Assembly: GCF_000284375.1 (NCBI RefSeq)
Contig: NC_017249.1
Location: forward strand, 4,318,001-4,382,000
Length of the DNA: 64,000 nucleotides
Source: Bradyrhizobium japonicum USDA 6
Lineage (GTDB): Bacteria; Pseudomonadota; Alphaproteobacteria; Rhizobiales; Xanthobacteraceae
Direction of reading: 5' to 3'
The notes under the pieces are model-generated. The model was not told the DNA's origin. It did no database searches and saw nothing but the letters and a program-made list of their open reading frames with translations. The translations under genes and the position numbers were made by a program. Shown here piece after piece: positions 36,104 to 45,161 of the stretch (position 1 is the first letter of the stretch; each line of letters begins with the position of its first letter).

Positions 36104-36883
36104 TCAGTAGCCGAACTGCTCGCGCAGGATGCGCTCTTCCAGGCTATGGCCGGGGTCGAACAGCATGCGCATCGAGATGGTCTTGTCGGACAGCACCTCG
36201 ACGCGGCGGACGTCGCGCACCTCGTCGTGGTCGGCTACCGCCGCCACCGGCCGCTTGTCGCCCTCCAGCACCTCGATCACGACGTAAGCCGTATTGGGCA
36301 GGAGCGCGCCGCGCCAGCGGCGCGGGCGGAAGGCGCTGATCGGCGTCAGCGCCAGCAGCGCGGCGTTGATCGGCAGGATCGGTCCCTGCGCGGACAGATT
36401 GTAGGCGGTGGAGCCGGCGGGCGTCGCCACCATGATGCCGTCGGCGATCAGCTCGGGCATGCGCTCGCGCTCGTCGATCAGAATGCGCAGGCGCGCGGCC
36501 TGATAGGTCTGCCGGAACAGCGCGACCTCGTTGATGGCGTGATGCAGGTGGACGCGGTCGTTGACGTCGGTCGCGCGCATCAGGAGCGGGTTGATCTCGG
36601 ATTCCTGCGCCGCCTCGAGACGGGCGCGAAGGTCGACCGTCGAGTACTCGTTCATCAGGAAGCCGACGGTGCCGCGGTGCATGCCGTAGATCGGCTTTCC
36701 CGAGTGCATGTTCTGGTGCAGCGTCTGGAGCATCAGTCCGTCGCCGCCAAGCGCGACCACGACATCGGCGTCTTTCGGGTCGCAATTGCCATAGTCCCGG
36801 GTGAGCTGGCCGAAGGCGGTTTGCGCCTCGCTGCTTGGGCTCGCGACAAAGGCGATCCGGTTGTATCGCGCTGGCTTGGTCAT
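36104..36883 (-). CDS. nadK: NAD kinase
   Basis: 259 aa; phosphorylates NAD to NADP in the cytoplasm. The nucleotide motif is [15 protein letters not shown], and the second conserved block is [19 protein letters not shown]. The length and start ([15 protein letters not shown]) match the short alphaproteobacterial form. It is convergent with the lipoprotein gene and divergent from the S10 peptidase. Confidence 0.95.
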   Translation of the reverse strand: MTKPARYNRIAFVASPSSEAQTAFGQLTRDYGNCDPKDADVVVALGGDGLMLQTLHQNMHSGKPIYGMHRGTVGFLMNEYSTVDLRARLEAAQESEINPLLMRATDVNDRVHLHHAINEVALFRQTYQAARLRILIDERERMPELIADGIMVATPAGSTAYNLSAQGPILPINAALLALTPISAFRPRRWRGALLPNTAYVVIEVLEGDKRPVAAVADHDEVRDVRRVEVLSDKTISMRMLFDPGHSLEERILREQFGY

Positions 36884-37133
36884 GGCTTCCGGGCAGGGCC
36901 GCTGGCTGGAGAAAGTTCCGCCGGGCTCGTCTATACGACCTGGGCCTCCATTGTCGAGAAGGACCGCTGTTCAAGGCAAACAGCGTCCATCCCGATTCAG
37001 GGCAAATCCGGGTCGATTTGCGCCCGCGCGGCTTCTTCAGGCGCCACCGGGCCGGCTATCCCCCAAACCGTCGCAATTTCTCGCTAGCCTTGCGATGCTC
37101 GCCGGCTCTCGCAGCCGGACAAGGAGAACGATC

Positions 37134-38702
37134 ATGGTCATGCGTTTGCCGGCGCTCCGCCGCGCGGCCCTGGTACTGGCGGTGTCGACTTTCGCGCTCG
37201 CGGGATTTGCCCGCGCGGACGATCCGCCGCAGCCACGCGCCGAGACGACGGCCCCAGCGGGACAGAAGGTTGGGCGCGGCGGCAACGCGCCAGGCGCGTC
37301 ACAGGGCTCATCGTCCGCCGCCGAGCCGCATCGGCTTCCGTCGGATTCGACCACGAAACAGACGCTCGATCTGCCGGGCCGTGCACTCGGCTTCACCGCG
37401 ACTGCCGGCTCGATCCGCGTGTTCGACGGCAAGGGTGAGCCGCTCGCCGACATCGCCTATACGTCCTATGAGCTCGATGGTGCCGACCGCGCGACGCGCC
37501 CCGTGACGTTCCTGTTCAACGGTGGTCCCGGCGCGTCCTCGGCATGGCTCCAGTTCGGCGCTGCGGGGCCGTGGCGGCTGCCGCTCGATGGCGAAGCCTT
37601 GTCGCCGTCCGCCTCACCCGAGGTGAAGCCGAACACGGAGACGTGGCTCGACTTCACCGATCTCGTCTTCATCGATCCCGTCAGCACCGGTTACAGTCGC
37701 TTCGTTGCCAGCGGCGAGGACGCGCGCAAGTCGTTCTACTCCGTCGACGGCGACGCCAATTCGATCGCGCTCGTGATCCGCCGCTGGCTGGAGAAGCACG
37801 ACCGGCTGACGTCGCCGAAATATGTCGGCGGCGAAAGCTACGGCGGCATTCGCGGGCCGAAGGTCGTGCGCCAGTTGCAGCTCCAGCATGGCGTCGGCGT
37901 CAGGGGATTGATCCTGGTGTCGCCGCTCCTGGACTTCCGCGAATTCACCGGCACCAGCCTCCTGCAATATGTCGCGACGCTGCCGAGCTATGTCGCGGTG
38001 GCGCGCGAAGCCAAGGGGCCGGTCAAGCGCACCGATCTCGCCGACGTCGAGGCTTACGCGCGGGGCGAGTTCCTGGCCGACCTCGTCAAGGGCGAGGCGG
38101 ACAAGGAGGCCACCAATCGCCTTGCCGACAAGGTCGCCGAGCTCACCGGGATCGACCAGGCCGTGAGCCGCCGGCTCGCCGGCCGTTTCGACGTCGGTGA
38201 ATTCCGCCGCGAGTTCGACCGCAAGAACGGCAAGGTGACGGGGCGCTACGACGCCTCGGTGCGAGGCTATGATCCCTATCCGGATTCGAGCAGCTCCCGG
38301 TTCGGCGATCCGTCGGGCGATGCGCTCCAGGCGCCGCTGACGAGTGCGGCGGTCGACGTTCTCACGCGCAAGCTCAACTGGCGGCCGGATGGCTCCTATG
38401 AAGTCCTCAACGGCGCCGTCGAGGGCAATTGGGATTTCGGCCGCGGCATCAACCCGCCGCAATCGGTGTCGGAGCTGCGCCAGATCCTCGCCACCGACGG
38501 AAAGCTGAACGTGCTGGTCGCGCACGGCCTGTTCGATCTCGCCACGCCCTATTTCGGATCGAAGCGGGTGCTCGACCAGATCCCGGCGTTCGCGACGCGG
38601 CGGGTCAAGTTCGTCGTCTATCCCGGCGGCCACATGTTCTATTCGCGCGACGGCTCGCGGCAGGCGTTTCGGAGCGAGGTCGAGGCCCTTATCCGAGAGT
38701 AG
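37134..38702 (+). CDS. S10-family serine carboxypeptidase-like protein, exported
   Basis: 522 aa. The signal peptide (AALVLAVSTFALAGFARA) is followed by a low-complexity linker (to about 70). The oxyanion segment is FLFNGGPGASSAW, the nucleophile is Ser in YVGGESYGGIRG, and the late residues are Asp in HGLFDLATPY and His in YPGGHMFYS. All three catalytic residues are present. It trims peptides from the C-terminus in the periplasm. The RBS AAGGAGA precedes ATG 37134. Its 3' end overlaps the convergent hydrolase by 14 bases. Confidence 0.9.
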   Translation: MVMRLPALRRAALVLAVSTFALAGFARADDPPQPRAETTAPAGQKVGRGGNAPGASQGSSSAAEPHRLPSDSTTKQTLDLPGRALGFTATAGSIRVFDGKGEPLADIAYTSYELDGADRATRPVTFLFNGGPGASSAWLQFGAAGPWRLPLDGEALSPSASPEVKPNTETWLDFTDLVFIDPVSTGYSRFVASGEDARKSFYSVDGDANSIALVIRRWLEKHDRLTSPKYVGGESYGGIRGPKVVRQLQLQHGVGVRGLILVSPLLDFREFTGTSLLQYVATLPSYVAVAREAKGPVKRTDLADVEAYARGEFLADLVKGEADKEATNRLADKVAELTGIDQAVSRRLAGRFDVGEFRREFDRKNGKVTGRYDASVRGYDPYPDSSSSRFGDPSGDALQAPLTSAAVDVLTRKLNWRPDGSYEVLNGAVEGNWDFGRGINPPQSVSELRQILATDGKLNVLVAHGLFDLATPYFGSKRVLDQIPAFATRRVKFVVYPGGHMFYSRDGSRQAFRSEVEALIRE

Positions 38703-40077
38703 GCCGCCGCTTGCGCGGCGGATATCTCCGCGCGATCTCCCGCGCCACGACACGCTCCGGCTTGATGTTGGCGCCGGCGATCCAGATGTCGCTGACCTTG
38801 CCGCGCTTGTCGCGGACGCGGCGCACCGGCTCGCCGTGGCTGGAGTAGCCGGCAGCCCAGGCGAGCTTGCCGGTGTCGCGGCCGGTGACCTCGATCTCGG
38901 CGGCATCCATGAACGGATTGATGAACTGCGGATTGGCGACCAGTACGCGGTTGCCCGCGGGGACGAGATCGGTTGCGCCCCAGATCGTCCACCAGCGGCC
39001 GTTCCAGTCGCGCACGCGGCGGTCGGGTGCGCCGCGAGTCCTGAACACGCGCAGGATCTGCATCGCGCCGTCCATCCAGAACGGCGCCGCGCCGTCGATC
39101 GAATTGCTGAGGATGCTGATCGCGAGCTCGCAAGCGGGGATGGAGCAGGTCCGGGAGATGTAGCCCTGAAAATGGCCGCCATGGCCGAACCAGTCCCAGC
39201 CGTCGGTTTTTCCGGCGTTGATGCCAAGGCCGTAATAGGCCTCGAAACTCTGCGGGATGCGCCAGTGATGCCGGGTCATTTCGCGGCGGCTTGCGACTGA
39301 GAGCACGCTATTCCTGGCGTTGGGCGCAAGCTGCGCGAAGAAGCGGGCCGTATCGCCGGCGGTGGCGGCGAAGCCCGTGGCGGACGCCATCGCGTGCGTC
39401 GGATTGTCGCCGGGGATCACGCAACGCTCGCCCAAGGGCACTTTTCGCGTGTGGCCGCGCGCGAACGATGCGCCCTTCGGAAGCGGCGCATCCGGCTCAG
39501 TCTCGCGCAGGCCCGCGGGCTCGATGATCTCGCGTTTGATCCAGGCGGAGTAGGGCTCCTTCGACACGGCTTCGATGATGAGGCCGAGCAGGCCAAAGCC
39601 GTGATTGGAGTATTTGAAGCGCGTCCCAGGCTCGATCGCGGTCGGAAGCTTCAATTCCGCGAGCAACTCCCTGGCGTTGAGATAGGGGCGGTTGTCGATG
39701 AACTGCCCGGAATCGGCGCCATCGCGCGTCAGCCCCGCGCTGTGCGAGAGCACCTGCGCAATCGTCGTCTCGGCGACGCGCGGATGCAGGCCGCCGACAT
39801 GTTGGCCGACCGTGTCGTCGAGCCGCAGCTTGCGCTGGTCGCGCAGCTTCATGATGCCGGCGGCGGTAAAGCTCTTCGAGTGCGAGGCGATACGGCAGCG
39901 GTGGCGAGGGGTGAGCTTCTCGCCGGTGTCGAGATTGGCAAGACCAAAGGCGTGCTCGGCGACGATTTCGCCGCGATGGGCAAATGCGACGATGACGCCG
40001 GGCTGATGGAATGTCGTCTGTTGGAATTCGATCCAGGAACCGATGTAGTCGATCGCGGATCGCAGCCACGTGTCCAT
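38689..40077 (-). CDS. serine hydrolase, beta-lactamase / class C fold
   Basis: 462 aa from ATG 40077 (MDTWLRSAIDYIGS). SxxK is present as SHSK (in CRIASHSKSFTAAG) and the YxN motif as YSN (in FKYSNHGFGLLG). The GHGG segment (DWFGHGGHFQGY) completes the class C set. No signal peptide is seen, so it may be cytoplasmic. The C-terminal ~100 residues are an extra beta-rich domain seen in related esterases/aminopeptidases. The open frame runs to 40818, but that part overlaps the TPR gene. Confidence 0.85.
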   Translation of the reverse strand: MDTWLRSAIDYIGSWIEFQQTTFHQPGVIVAFAHRGEIVAEHAFGLANLDTGEKLTPRHRCRIASHSKSFTAAGIMKLRDQRKLRLDDTVGQHVGGLHPRVAETTIAQVLSHSAGLTRDGADSGQFIDNRPYLNARELLAELKLPTAIEPGTRFKYSNHGFGLLGLIIEAVSKEPYSAWIKREIIEPAGLRETEPDAPLPKGASFARGHTRKVPLGERCVIPGDNPTHAMASATGFAATAGDTARFFAQLAPNARNSVLSVASRREMTRHHWRIPQSFEAYYGLGINAGKTDGWDWFGHGGHFQGYISRTCSIPACELAISILSNSIDGAAPFWMDGAMQILRVFRTRGAPDRRVRDWNGRWWTIWGATDLVPAGNRVLVANPQFINPFMDAAEIEVTGRDTGKLAWAAGYSSHGEPVRRVRDKRGKVSDIWIAGANIKPERVVAREIARRYPPRKRRPTLG

Positions 40078-40132
40078 TGCGCACCAAATCTGTGAGGGGA
40101 GGACTTGATGCGAGAGGCTAACCGAGAAAGCA

Positions 40133-40164
40133 GAACGGGCACAACCCCGAGGTTGTGCCCGTTC
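40133..40164 (-). terminator. strong hairpin downstream of the TPR gene
   Basis: A perfect 14-bp stem (GAACGGGCACAACC / GGTTGTGCCCGTTC) with a 4-nt loop lies between the TPR gene stop and the hydrolase start, both on the minus strand. On the minus strand it is followed by TGCTTTCTCGG, so the T-tract is short. Confidence 0.55.
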
Positions 40165-40187
40165 GCTCGGTTCAAAGACGCGATGTC

Positions 40188-40730
40188 TCAGTAGACGAGC
40201 GTCGCGCCGGTCGGCTTGTCGAGCGCCGCGGCGAGCGAGCGATACTCGGAGCTGTCGGTGCCGGCGAGCGAGGCGATCTTGTTCAGGTGGTACTGCGCCT
40301 GTTCGCGGTTGCCCTGCTCGAGCTGCCAGAGGCCGTAATACTGCCAGGTCCGGACGTGGTTCGGATCGTCCTTCAGCGCGATCTCGTAATAGACCTTGGA
40401 CGACTGGTAGTCGCCGAGCTTGCGATAGGAGTAGCCGATCAAATTGGCCACGTCGGCGACGTCGTCGCGCTTGAGCGACTTCAGCTGGCCGATCGCGCTC
40501 GTGTAGTCGTGACCGTCGTAGATCGTGGTGTAGGCAGTGCGATAGGCCGCGAGGAATTTGGGATCGCTGATGGAGGAGCTCTTCTTCTTCCCCTTCTTGG
40601 CCGAGCTGTCCGACTTCGGCGGCGGCGAGGGCTCGTCGCTGCCCGCGGCGTAGGCGCTGGTCAGCATCGGTCCGGCGGCCAACGCTAACGAGACAAGCCC
40701 CGGTACCAGAAGCATGGAAAGTTTCCGCAT
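40188..40730 (-). CDS. exported tetratricopeptide-repeat protein
   Basis: 180 aa. The signal peptide (LVPGLVSLALAAGPMLTSAYA) is followed by a Lys/Ser linker (about 30-50). About three TPR units (55-165) follow: YKTIYDGHDY-like first helix, then NLIGYSYRKLGDYQSSKVYY and WQYYGLWQLEQGNREQAQYH. It is probably a periplasmic scaffold; the partner is unknown. Confidence 0.8.
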   Translation of the reverse strand: MRKLSMLLVPGLVSLALAAGPMLTSAYAAGSDEPSPPPKSDSSAKKGKKKSSSISDPKFLAAYRTAYTTIYDGHDYTSAIGQLKSLKRDDVADVANLIGYSYRKLGDYQSSKVYYEIALKDDPNHVRTWQYYGLWQLEQGNREQAQYHLNKIASLAGTDSSEYRSLAAALDKPTGATLVY

Positions 40731-40981
40731 CTATCTTCTCCCGTATGGAACGTGGCGATCCTACACGATTGCCCAAAGACCGGAACACCCATCGGGCAAA
40801 AACATTCCCGCTTCGCACGATCTATTCGCCCCTCCGCAGATGACAAACTTGTCATCGAGATGAACAGAAGCCTGCGACGGGCTTCAGATTGGGTTCAGTG
40901 CACGGCACCTAGGCTCCCACCCACGATCGAAGAGTAGGCGAGAGGGCGCCGCCTCAAGATCCTTCCAAGAGGAGACCAACC

Positions 40982-41350
40982 ATGTTGAAGACCATTTCCG
41001 CAGCCTTGCTCGCCGCTTCCGTAATCGCAGCCCCGGCCTTCGCCGCTGAAGCCGGCAAGACCACCGCGACCGCGCCGGTGATCAAGGCGGACCAGAGCCA
41101 GACCAAGGTGTCGACCACCGCCGCGAAACCCGAAGCCGGCGTCAAGGCCGACACGAAGGCCGCCGACGTCAAGGCGGACGCCAAGGTGGATACCAAGTCG
41201 AAGGCGATGAATGCCAATGCCGCGGTCACGCCCGACGAGCACAAGGCCGTGCGCACGCATCGCCACCACAACAAGCATCTGTCGGCCAAGAAGTCGCTGA
41301 AGGCGCAGCCTGACGTGACCAAGCCGGCGGCCATCGACAAGCGCAGCTAA
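40982..41350 (+). CDS. exported Ala/Lys-rich low-complexity protein
   Basis: 122 aa. A clear signal peptide (MLKTISAALLAASVIAAPAFA) and RBS (AGGAG) are present. The mature part is mostly Ala, Lys, Asp, Thr and Val in short repeats (KADTKAADVKADAKVDTKSK), with a His/Arg patch (RTHRHHNKH) near the C-terminus. It is probably disordered and periplasmic. Function unknown. Confidence 0.7.
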   Translation: MLKTISAALLAASVIAAPAFAAEAGKTTATAPVIKADQSQTKVSTTAAKPEAGVKADTKAADVKADAKVDTKSKAMNANAAVTPDEHKAVRTHRHHNKHLSAKKSLKAQPDVTKPAAIDKRS

Positions 41351-41562
41351 CGACTGATCCGGCGCGGCGGCATCCCTGGCATTGCCCGCCGCCGCGTGCG
41401 GAATTCAGGCCCGGCCCGTCGTCTCGGCGTCAGCGCGAAAGCGCAGGCGCCGGCGGCGGGCCGGTGCGTCATTTGCGCAGCCTGCGAGCAGGAGCGAATT
41501 CCCTTCGTGCAACCTTGGAGCTAGAACATCCTCCGAGTCTGATCGAGCGGAGAGCGTGGCCT

Positions 41563-41997
41563 GTGGGGCGATTGGCGAAGCGTGCGGGGATCCTGGCGTT
41601 GGTTCTGGTCTTGCCGCTGGCGCTCGCGGCATGTTTCGGCAGCGACGGTGATCGTCCATCCCTGATGGGGGGGACCCAGGCGGGAGGGCCGCAGCCGTTC
41701 CCCGACAATTTTCGCAGTGACACGCTGGCCTTGATGCGCACTTACCTCAACAATCCCGTCGGCGTGCGCGAGGCCACCATGGCCGATCCGGTGCTGCGCG
41801 AGATCGGCGGACGGCAGTTCTACGTCGCCTGCCTGCACTTTACGCCACGCGAGACCGACGGCAGCTACAAGGGCATGCGCGAACGGGCCGCCGTCTTCGT
41901 CAACGGGCGGGGCGACCGCATCGTCGATCGCGCTGGCGAGCTCTGCGCCGGTGCGGTTTACGCACCCTTTCCGGAACTGGAAAAGATGGCGCGATAG
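41563..41997 (+). CDS. lipoprotein of unknown function
   Basis: 144 aa from GTG 41563, chosen because it gives a textbook lipoprotein signal: GILALVLVLPLALAAC with lipobox LAAC. An open frame to 41464 would bury the signal. The mature domain has FYVACLHFTPRETDG and a second Cys in GELCAGAVYAPFPELEKM. I recall it only as a conserved rhizobial lipoprotein. Confidence 0.75.
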   Translation: MGRLAKRAGILALVLVLPLALAACFGSDGDRPSLMGGTQAGGPQPFPDNFRSDTLALMRTYLNNPVGVREATMADPVLREIGGRQFYVACLHFTPRETDGSYKGMRERAAVFVNGRGDRIVDRAGELCAGAVYAPFPELEKMAR

Positions 41998-42284
41998 CGC
42001 AAAGCCGGCCTTCATCGGCAGGTGCTAGGACAGGGGCCGCCGGAGCCGCTCGATCACAATTTGGCGAGCTTTGAACGGGGCTGGTTTGCCTTGCGACAGA
42101 TCGTTACAGCCCGACTTGCGCAGACGACGAAAACAGTCGGTGCAAGCAGGTGTGACGGAACAAAATCGCGTTGTTGCCACCCCGTCACAGTTACAGACGA
42201 TCAACGTTCCGGCATCGCCGCGAAGCAACCTAATTCACGCCACGTTGTTTCCTGAGTGTCGAATTTGAAAGAACGGGGATGATC
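41998..42284. other. intergenic region, no gene seen
   Basis: About 290 bases between the lipoprotein and the beta-barrel gene. Short open frames are on both strands with no RBS or coding character. It probably holds the porin promoter. Confidence 0.4.
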
Positions 42285-42992
42285 ATGAAGACGATTTTGC
42301 TGGGCGCCGTTGCTCTGCTGGCGCTGGCTGCACCGGCCGCCGCGGCCGACATGCAGCCGCGCACCTATACCAAGGCGCCCGTCTATACGCCGCCGCAGGT
42401 GATCTACAACTGGACCGGTTTCTACATCGGCGGCCATGTCGGCGGCGCGTTCGCCGGTGACAGCAGCTTCCAGTCGAGCGACGCCCGTTTCCTGGGCGGC
42501 GTGCAGGGCGGCTTCGATTACCAGTTCGCGCCCAATTGGGTGGTGGGCATCGAGGCCCAGTACTCCTGGCTGCCGACCAACAACAACGGTGTGACGTTCC
42601 CGCTGGGGACGCAGGTGACGTCGAACACCGACCAGCTGGGGTCGGTGACCGGCCGCATCGGCTACACTTGGGGACCGGCGCTGGTCTATGCCAAGGGCGG
42701 TTACGCTTGGCGTAATGGTGGCCTCGGCGTCAATGTCGCCGGCGTGGCGCAGCCCTTCACCGCCACTGGCAACAACAAGGACGGCTATACCGTCGGTGCC
42801 GGCCTCGAATACATGTTCGCACCGAGCTGGTCGGCCAAGGCCGAGTACCAGTACTACAACTTTGGCAGCACGACCTTCACCTCCGGTCCGGCCGACGTCG
42901 TCGGCGTCCGGGGCCGGGAGGACGAGCATACGGTCAAGGTCGGTGTGAACTACCGCTTCGGCTGGGGCGGACCGGCAGCCTCGCGCTACTGA
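42285..42992 (+). CDS. outer-membrane beta-barrel protein (Omp25/RopB-like)
   Basis: 235 aa from ATG 42285. Signal peptide (LLGAVALLALAAPAAAAD), then YNWTGFYIGGHVGGAFAG, the diagnostic start of the rhizobial Omp25/31-like surface antigen family. Alternating aromatic strands follow (YQFAPNWVVGIEAQYSW, GRIGYTWGPALVYAKGGYAW) and the protein ends in VGVNYRFGW. It is an eight-stranded barrel in the outer membrane. Followed by an intrinsic terminator at 43021. Confidence 0.92.
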   Translation: MKTILLGAVALLALAAPAAAADMQPRTYTKAPVYTPPQVIYNWTGFYIGGHVGGAFAGDSSFQSSDARFLGGVQGGFDYQFAPNWVVGIEAQYSWLPTNNNGVTFPLGTQVTSNTDQLGSVTGRIGYTWGPALVYAKGGYAWRNGGLGVNVAGVAQPFTATGNNKDGYTVGAGLEYMFAPSWSAKAEYQYYNFGSTTFTSGPADVVGVRGREDEHTVKVGVNYRFGWGGPAASRY

Positions 42993-43020
42993 CGCCCAAC
43001 AGCGACCACGACCCGACAAG

Positions 43021-43046
43021 GGCCGGCTCACGCCGGCCTTTCGTTT
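43021..43046 (+). terminator. intrinsic terminator of the outer-membrane protein gene
   Basis: GGCCGGC-TCAC-GCCGGCC stem (43021-43038) followed by TTTCGTTT, 29 bases after the stop codon. Confidence 0.8.
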
Positions 43047-43243
43047 GCCAGGCCCTTGTTTGCCGGCCTGTTGTTTGCTTTGCGTGAACCATCTGGCGCG
43101 TCATTTGCAAGCAAACGGTCTGACGCGCGGGTTCTCACGCGCGTCATGGGACTGGCGTAAAGCAAAAATAATTTTTGCCGCCTACGGAACTCGCGCTCCG
43201 GAAGGCGTTATATGAGAATTACCGGGCTGGTGGGACGACGGAC

Positions 43244-43486
43244 ATGCGTATCTTTGTGTCGGCAGTAGTGCTCTCGTGCTTCATCTCCCTGCCGTGTGCT
43301 GCACAGACAATCCTCAAGTCCGAGCCTCTGATGCTGGCACCCTATGAGGTGGCCTTCGTCAAGGACGCTTCCTGCCCATCCGGCAAGGTGCTGAAGGTAA
43401 CAGGCGCGATCCGGGGGCTGCACCGTCGCAAGGCCTGCGTGGCGCTGGCGGGCGAGCAGGCCTCGCTGGCGACCGCGACCCCCTGA
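43244..43486 (+). CDS. small exported protein (DUF6719-like)
   Basis: 80 aa from ATG 43244 (MRIFVSAVVLSCFISLPCAAQ, signal peptide). The mature part is about 60 residues with two cysteines (DASCPSGKVLKV, RRKACVAL) that may pair. From memory this fits a short rhizobial family (DUF6719). The frame continues upstream to 43175, which I reject because the signal peptide starts at 43244. Confidence 0.7.
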   Translation: MRIFVSAVVLSCFISLPCAAQTILKSEPLMLAPYEVAFVKDASCPSGKVLKVTGAIRGLHRRKACVALAGEQASLATATP

Positions 43487-43519
43487 GAGATCCCTTCCTG
43501 AGATACCCTGGGTCGAACC

Positions 43520-43774
43520 TCAGGAATTCAGCGCAAGCTCCATCCTCGACTGCTGTTCGGCCTCGGCCTTGTTTCTGGCGGGGTCCTCACCTTGGGCTGC
43601 CCGGCAGGGCTTGATCTCGTAATCATTGTCTAGGACCCGACGCGGTCCGTGGCGCTGGTCGTCGGTGCTGACATCCACGACGAGGCCGCTTTGCTGAGCG
43701 AGCTGCCAGACGTCGGCCTCGCTGGGATAGGCCTTGCTGATTTGGGCGTCGTTGCAGAACAGGGCGTAGGGCAT
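43520..43774 (-). CDS. small conserved hypothetical protein
   Basis: 84 aa from ATG 43774 (MPYALFCNDAQISKAYPSEA). It is soluble with a conserved-looking WQLAQQSGLVVDVS segment and YEIKPC. A longer frame extends to 43912 but its upstream residues look non-coding. I recall similar short proteins in Bradyrhizobium without a function. Confidence 0.65.
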   Translation of the reverse strand: MPYALFCNDAQISKAYPSEADVWQLAQQSGLVVDVSTDDQRHGPRRVLDNDYEIKPCRAAQGEDPARNKAEAEQQSRMELALNS

Positions 43775-43928
43775 TCTTCCCGCTCCCGGAAAGCGCGTTA
43801 ACGGCGTCACGGGGCAAGGGGTTCCGGGGCGATCACCGGGGCGTGATCGGAGCCGCGGGCCCTGAGTCTTTAACGAGTCCTGAATCCCAAAAAAAGAATC
43901 CCTGGGACTCATTTGCCGGAATCAGCGG

Positions 43929-44048
43929 ATGTTTTCGGCCATGACGACCGACCTCAAGACCTGCTGCGGGCACATGCTGCTGCCACTGACGCTGGGATTG
44001 CTCAGCGCCTGTGCGGCCAATCTCTGGTTGGTTTGGTCCTGGCTGTAG
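43929..44048 (+). CDS. tiny membrane protein
   Basis: 39 aa (start ATG 43929, or ATG 43941 for 35 aa). A Cys pair (KTCCGHML) precedes one hydrophobic segment LPLTLGLLSACAANLWLV. It is compact and its codon use is good, but there is no strong RBS. Confidence 0.4.
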   Translation: MFSAMTTDLKTCCGHMLLPLTLGLLSACAANLWLVWSWL

Positions 44049-44069
44049 GTGTCGGATCGACCGCCAGCC

Positions 44070-44459
44070 TTAGTCTTCGGCTGGCGGACGGAGGGAGGGG
44101 TCACGAATGGCCGCGCGGAGCCTGGTCAGGGTCGCCGCGCAATACTCCTCCCGCTCACGCTCGAATCGCTCCTGATGCTTGCGGAAACTGGCGATGCGGG
44201 CCTGCATCTCGGAGCGGAAATCGCCGCTTGTCCGAGCTGGCGGGATCATGACTGGCGGGGCGTGCGGGACTTCCGGCGGCTTGATCTCGACCGCCAATGT
44301 CTCGACCGCCACGGTCTCGACGGTGACGGTCCCCACCGGCACGTCCGGTGCAGCCGTCGGTCTCTCCGGCGGATGGAAGTGGCCCTTCTTGCCGGTTACC
44401 GATTGGACGAAGGCCATCGTCTGCGCGATCAGTGCGTCGCGCTCGCTGATCCACTTCAT
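44070..44459 (-). CDS. conserved hypothetical protein with coiled-coil tail
   Basis: 129 aa. The N-terminus (MKWISERDALIAQTMAFVQS) is well ordered. The middle is Pro/Val/Thr-rich (VTVETVAVETLAVE), and the C-terminal half is charged and helical (FRKHQERFEREREEYCAATL), possibly a short coiled coil. No signal peptide. I do not recognise a functional family. Confidence 0.65.
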   Translation of the reverse strand: MKWISERDALIAQTMAFVQSVTGKKGHFHPPERPTAAPDVPVGTVTVETVAVETLAVEIKPPEVPHAPPVMIPPARTSGDFRSEMQARIASFRKHQERFEREREEYCAATLTRLRAAIRDPSLRPPAED

Positions 44460-44561
44460 GGTCCACCTCTGTTGGAGCTATTCCAGCAAAGCTGGCCGCC
44501 CGAATCAAGAAGGTGTCCGGCTGGGGATTGCATATTTTTCCCGCCCGCCTGACAGTGGGGA

Positions 44562-44726
44562 ATGGACGTCAAGTCAGATCAGTCGGACGAAGCGCAGGGC
44601 CTGAGGCTGGTCCGTGCGTTCTTGTCGCTGCCGCCCGACAAGCGGGCGGAGGTGATTGCGTTCGTGGAGGAATTGGCGCGGGCCCAAGGCCGGCCCGAGG
44701 CGGGCACAGAGGCATCGCCGACGTGA
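44562..44726 (+). CDS. small acidic protein
   Basis: 54 aa from ATG 44562, with GGGG just before. Contains GLRLVRAFLSLPPDKRAEVI then AFVEELARAQ, one amphipathic helix pair of the type found in short rhizobial regulators. Its codon pattern is strongly coding. Function unknown. Confidence 0.6.
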   Translation: MDVKSDQSDEAQGLRLVRAFLSLPPDKRAEVIAFVEELARAQGRPEAGTEASPT

Positions 44727-44729
44727 GCG

Positions 44730-44948
44730 CTATCGCTCGCGCGGGTTAATGTTGGGCTCGAACGGCGCCCCCACCACCCGGACCGGTATCGGAGCCGTAA
44801 CGTCGGTCGCCGAGCGTTCGGCGACCTGCGTTGCCGGAGCCGGCCCTGGTGCCAGCTCGAACAGCGCAACGGTGCCAGCCACGGCGACACAGCACAGCGT
44901 CACCGTCGCCAGCAGAAACATGTTTCGGTTTTCTTCCTTGATCCGCAT
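44730..44948 (-). CDS. small single-pass membrane protein
   Basis: 72 aa. MRIKEENRN is followed by one helix ([20 protein letters not shown]) and a periplasmic tail with Pro-rich sequence ([18 protein letters not shown]). Convergent with the preceding small gene (3 bases between stops). Function unknown. Confidence 0.65.
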   Translation of the reverse strand: MRIKEENRNMFLLATVTLCCVAVAGTVALFELAPGPAPATQVAERSATDVTAPIPVRVVGAPFEPNINPRER

Positions 44949-45161
44949 GGGCCGACAACGACTGACGCCGGCGACCGGTTCCGGCCGGCAATGTCCCGAT
45001 CGCGCCCCCCAAACGGGCAGAAGCTTACGCGAAACTTACGTCGGCATCCCGAATGGTTATTTTTCCGTAAGACTACTCGGGCGATTTGGCATCAAATCTT
45101 AACGTCCGCCGGTTCCAATGCCCGTTGCCGGGATTATGCGTCGGCAGTTGGGGCGGCTGTG

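Noticed and set aside
36038..37087. 349-codon frame over the NAD kinase
   Set aside because: It is antisense to nadK and rich in His/Asp/Arg shadow residues.
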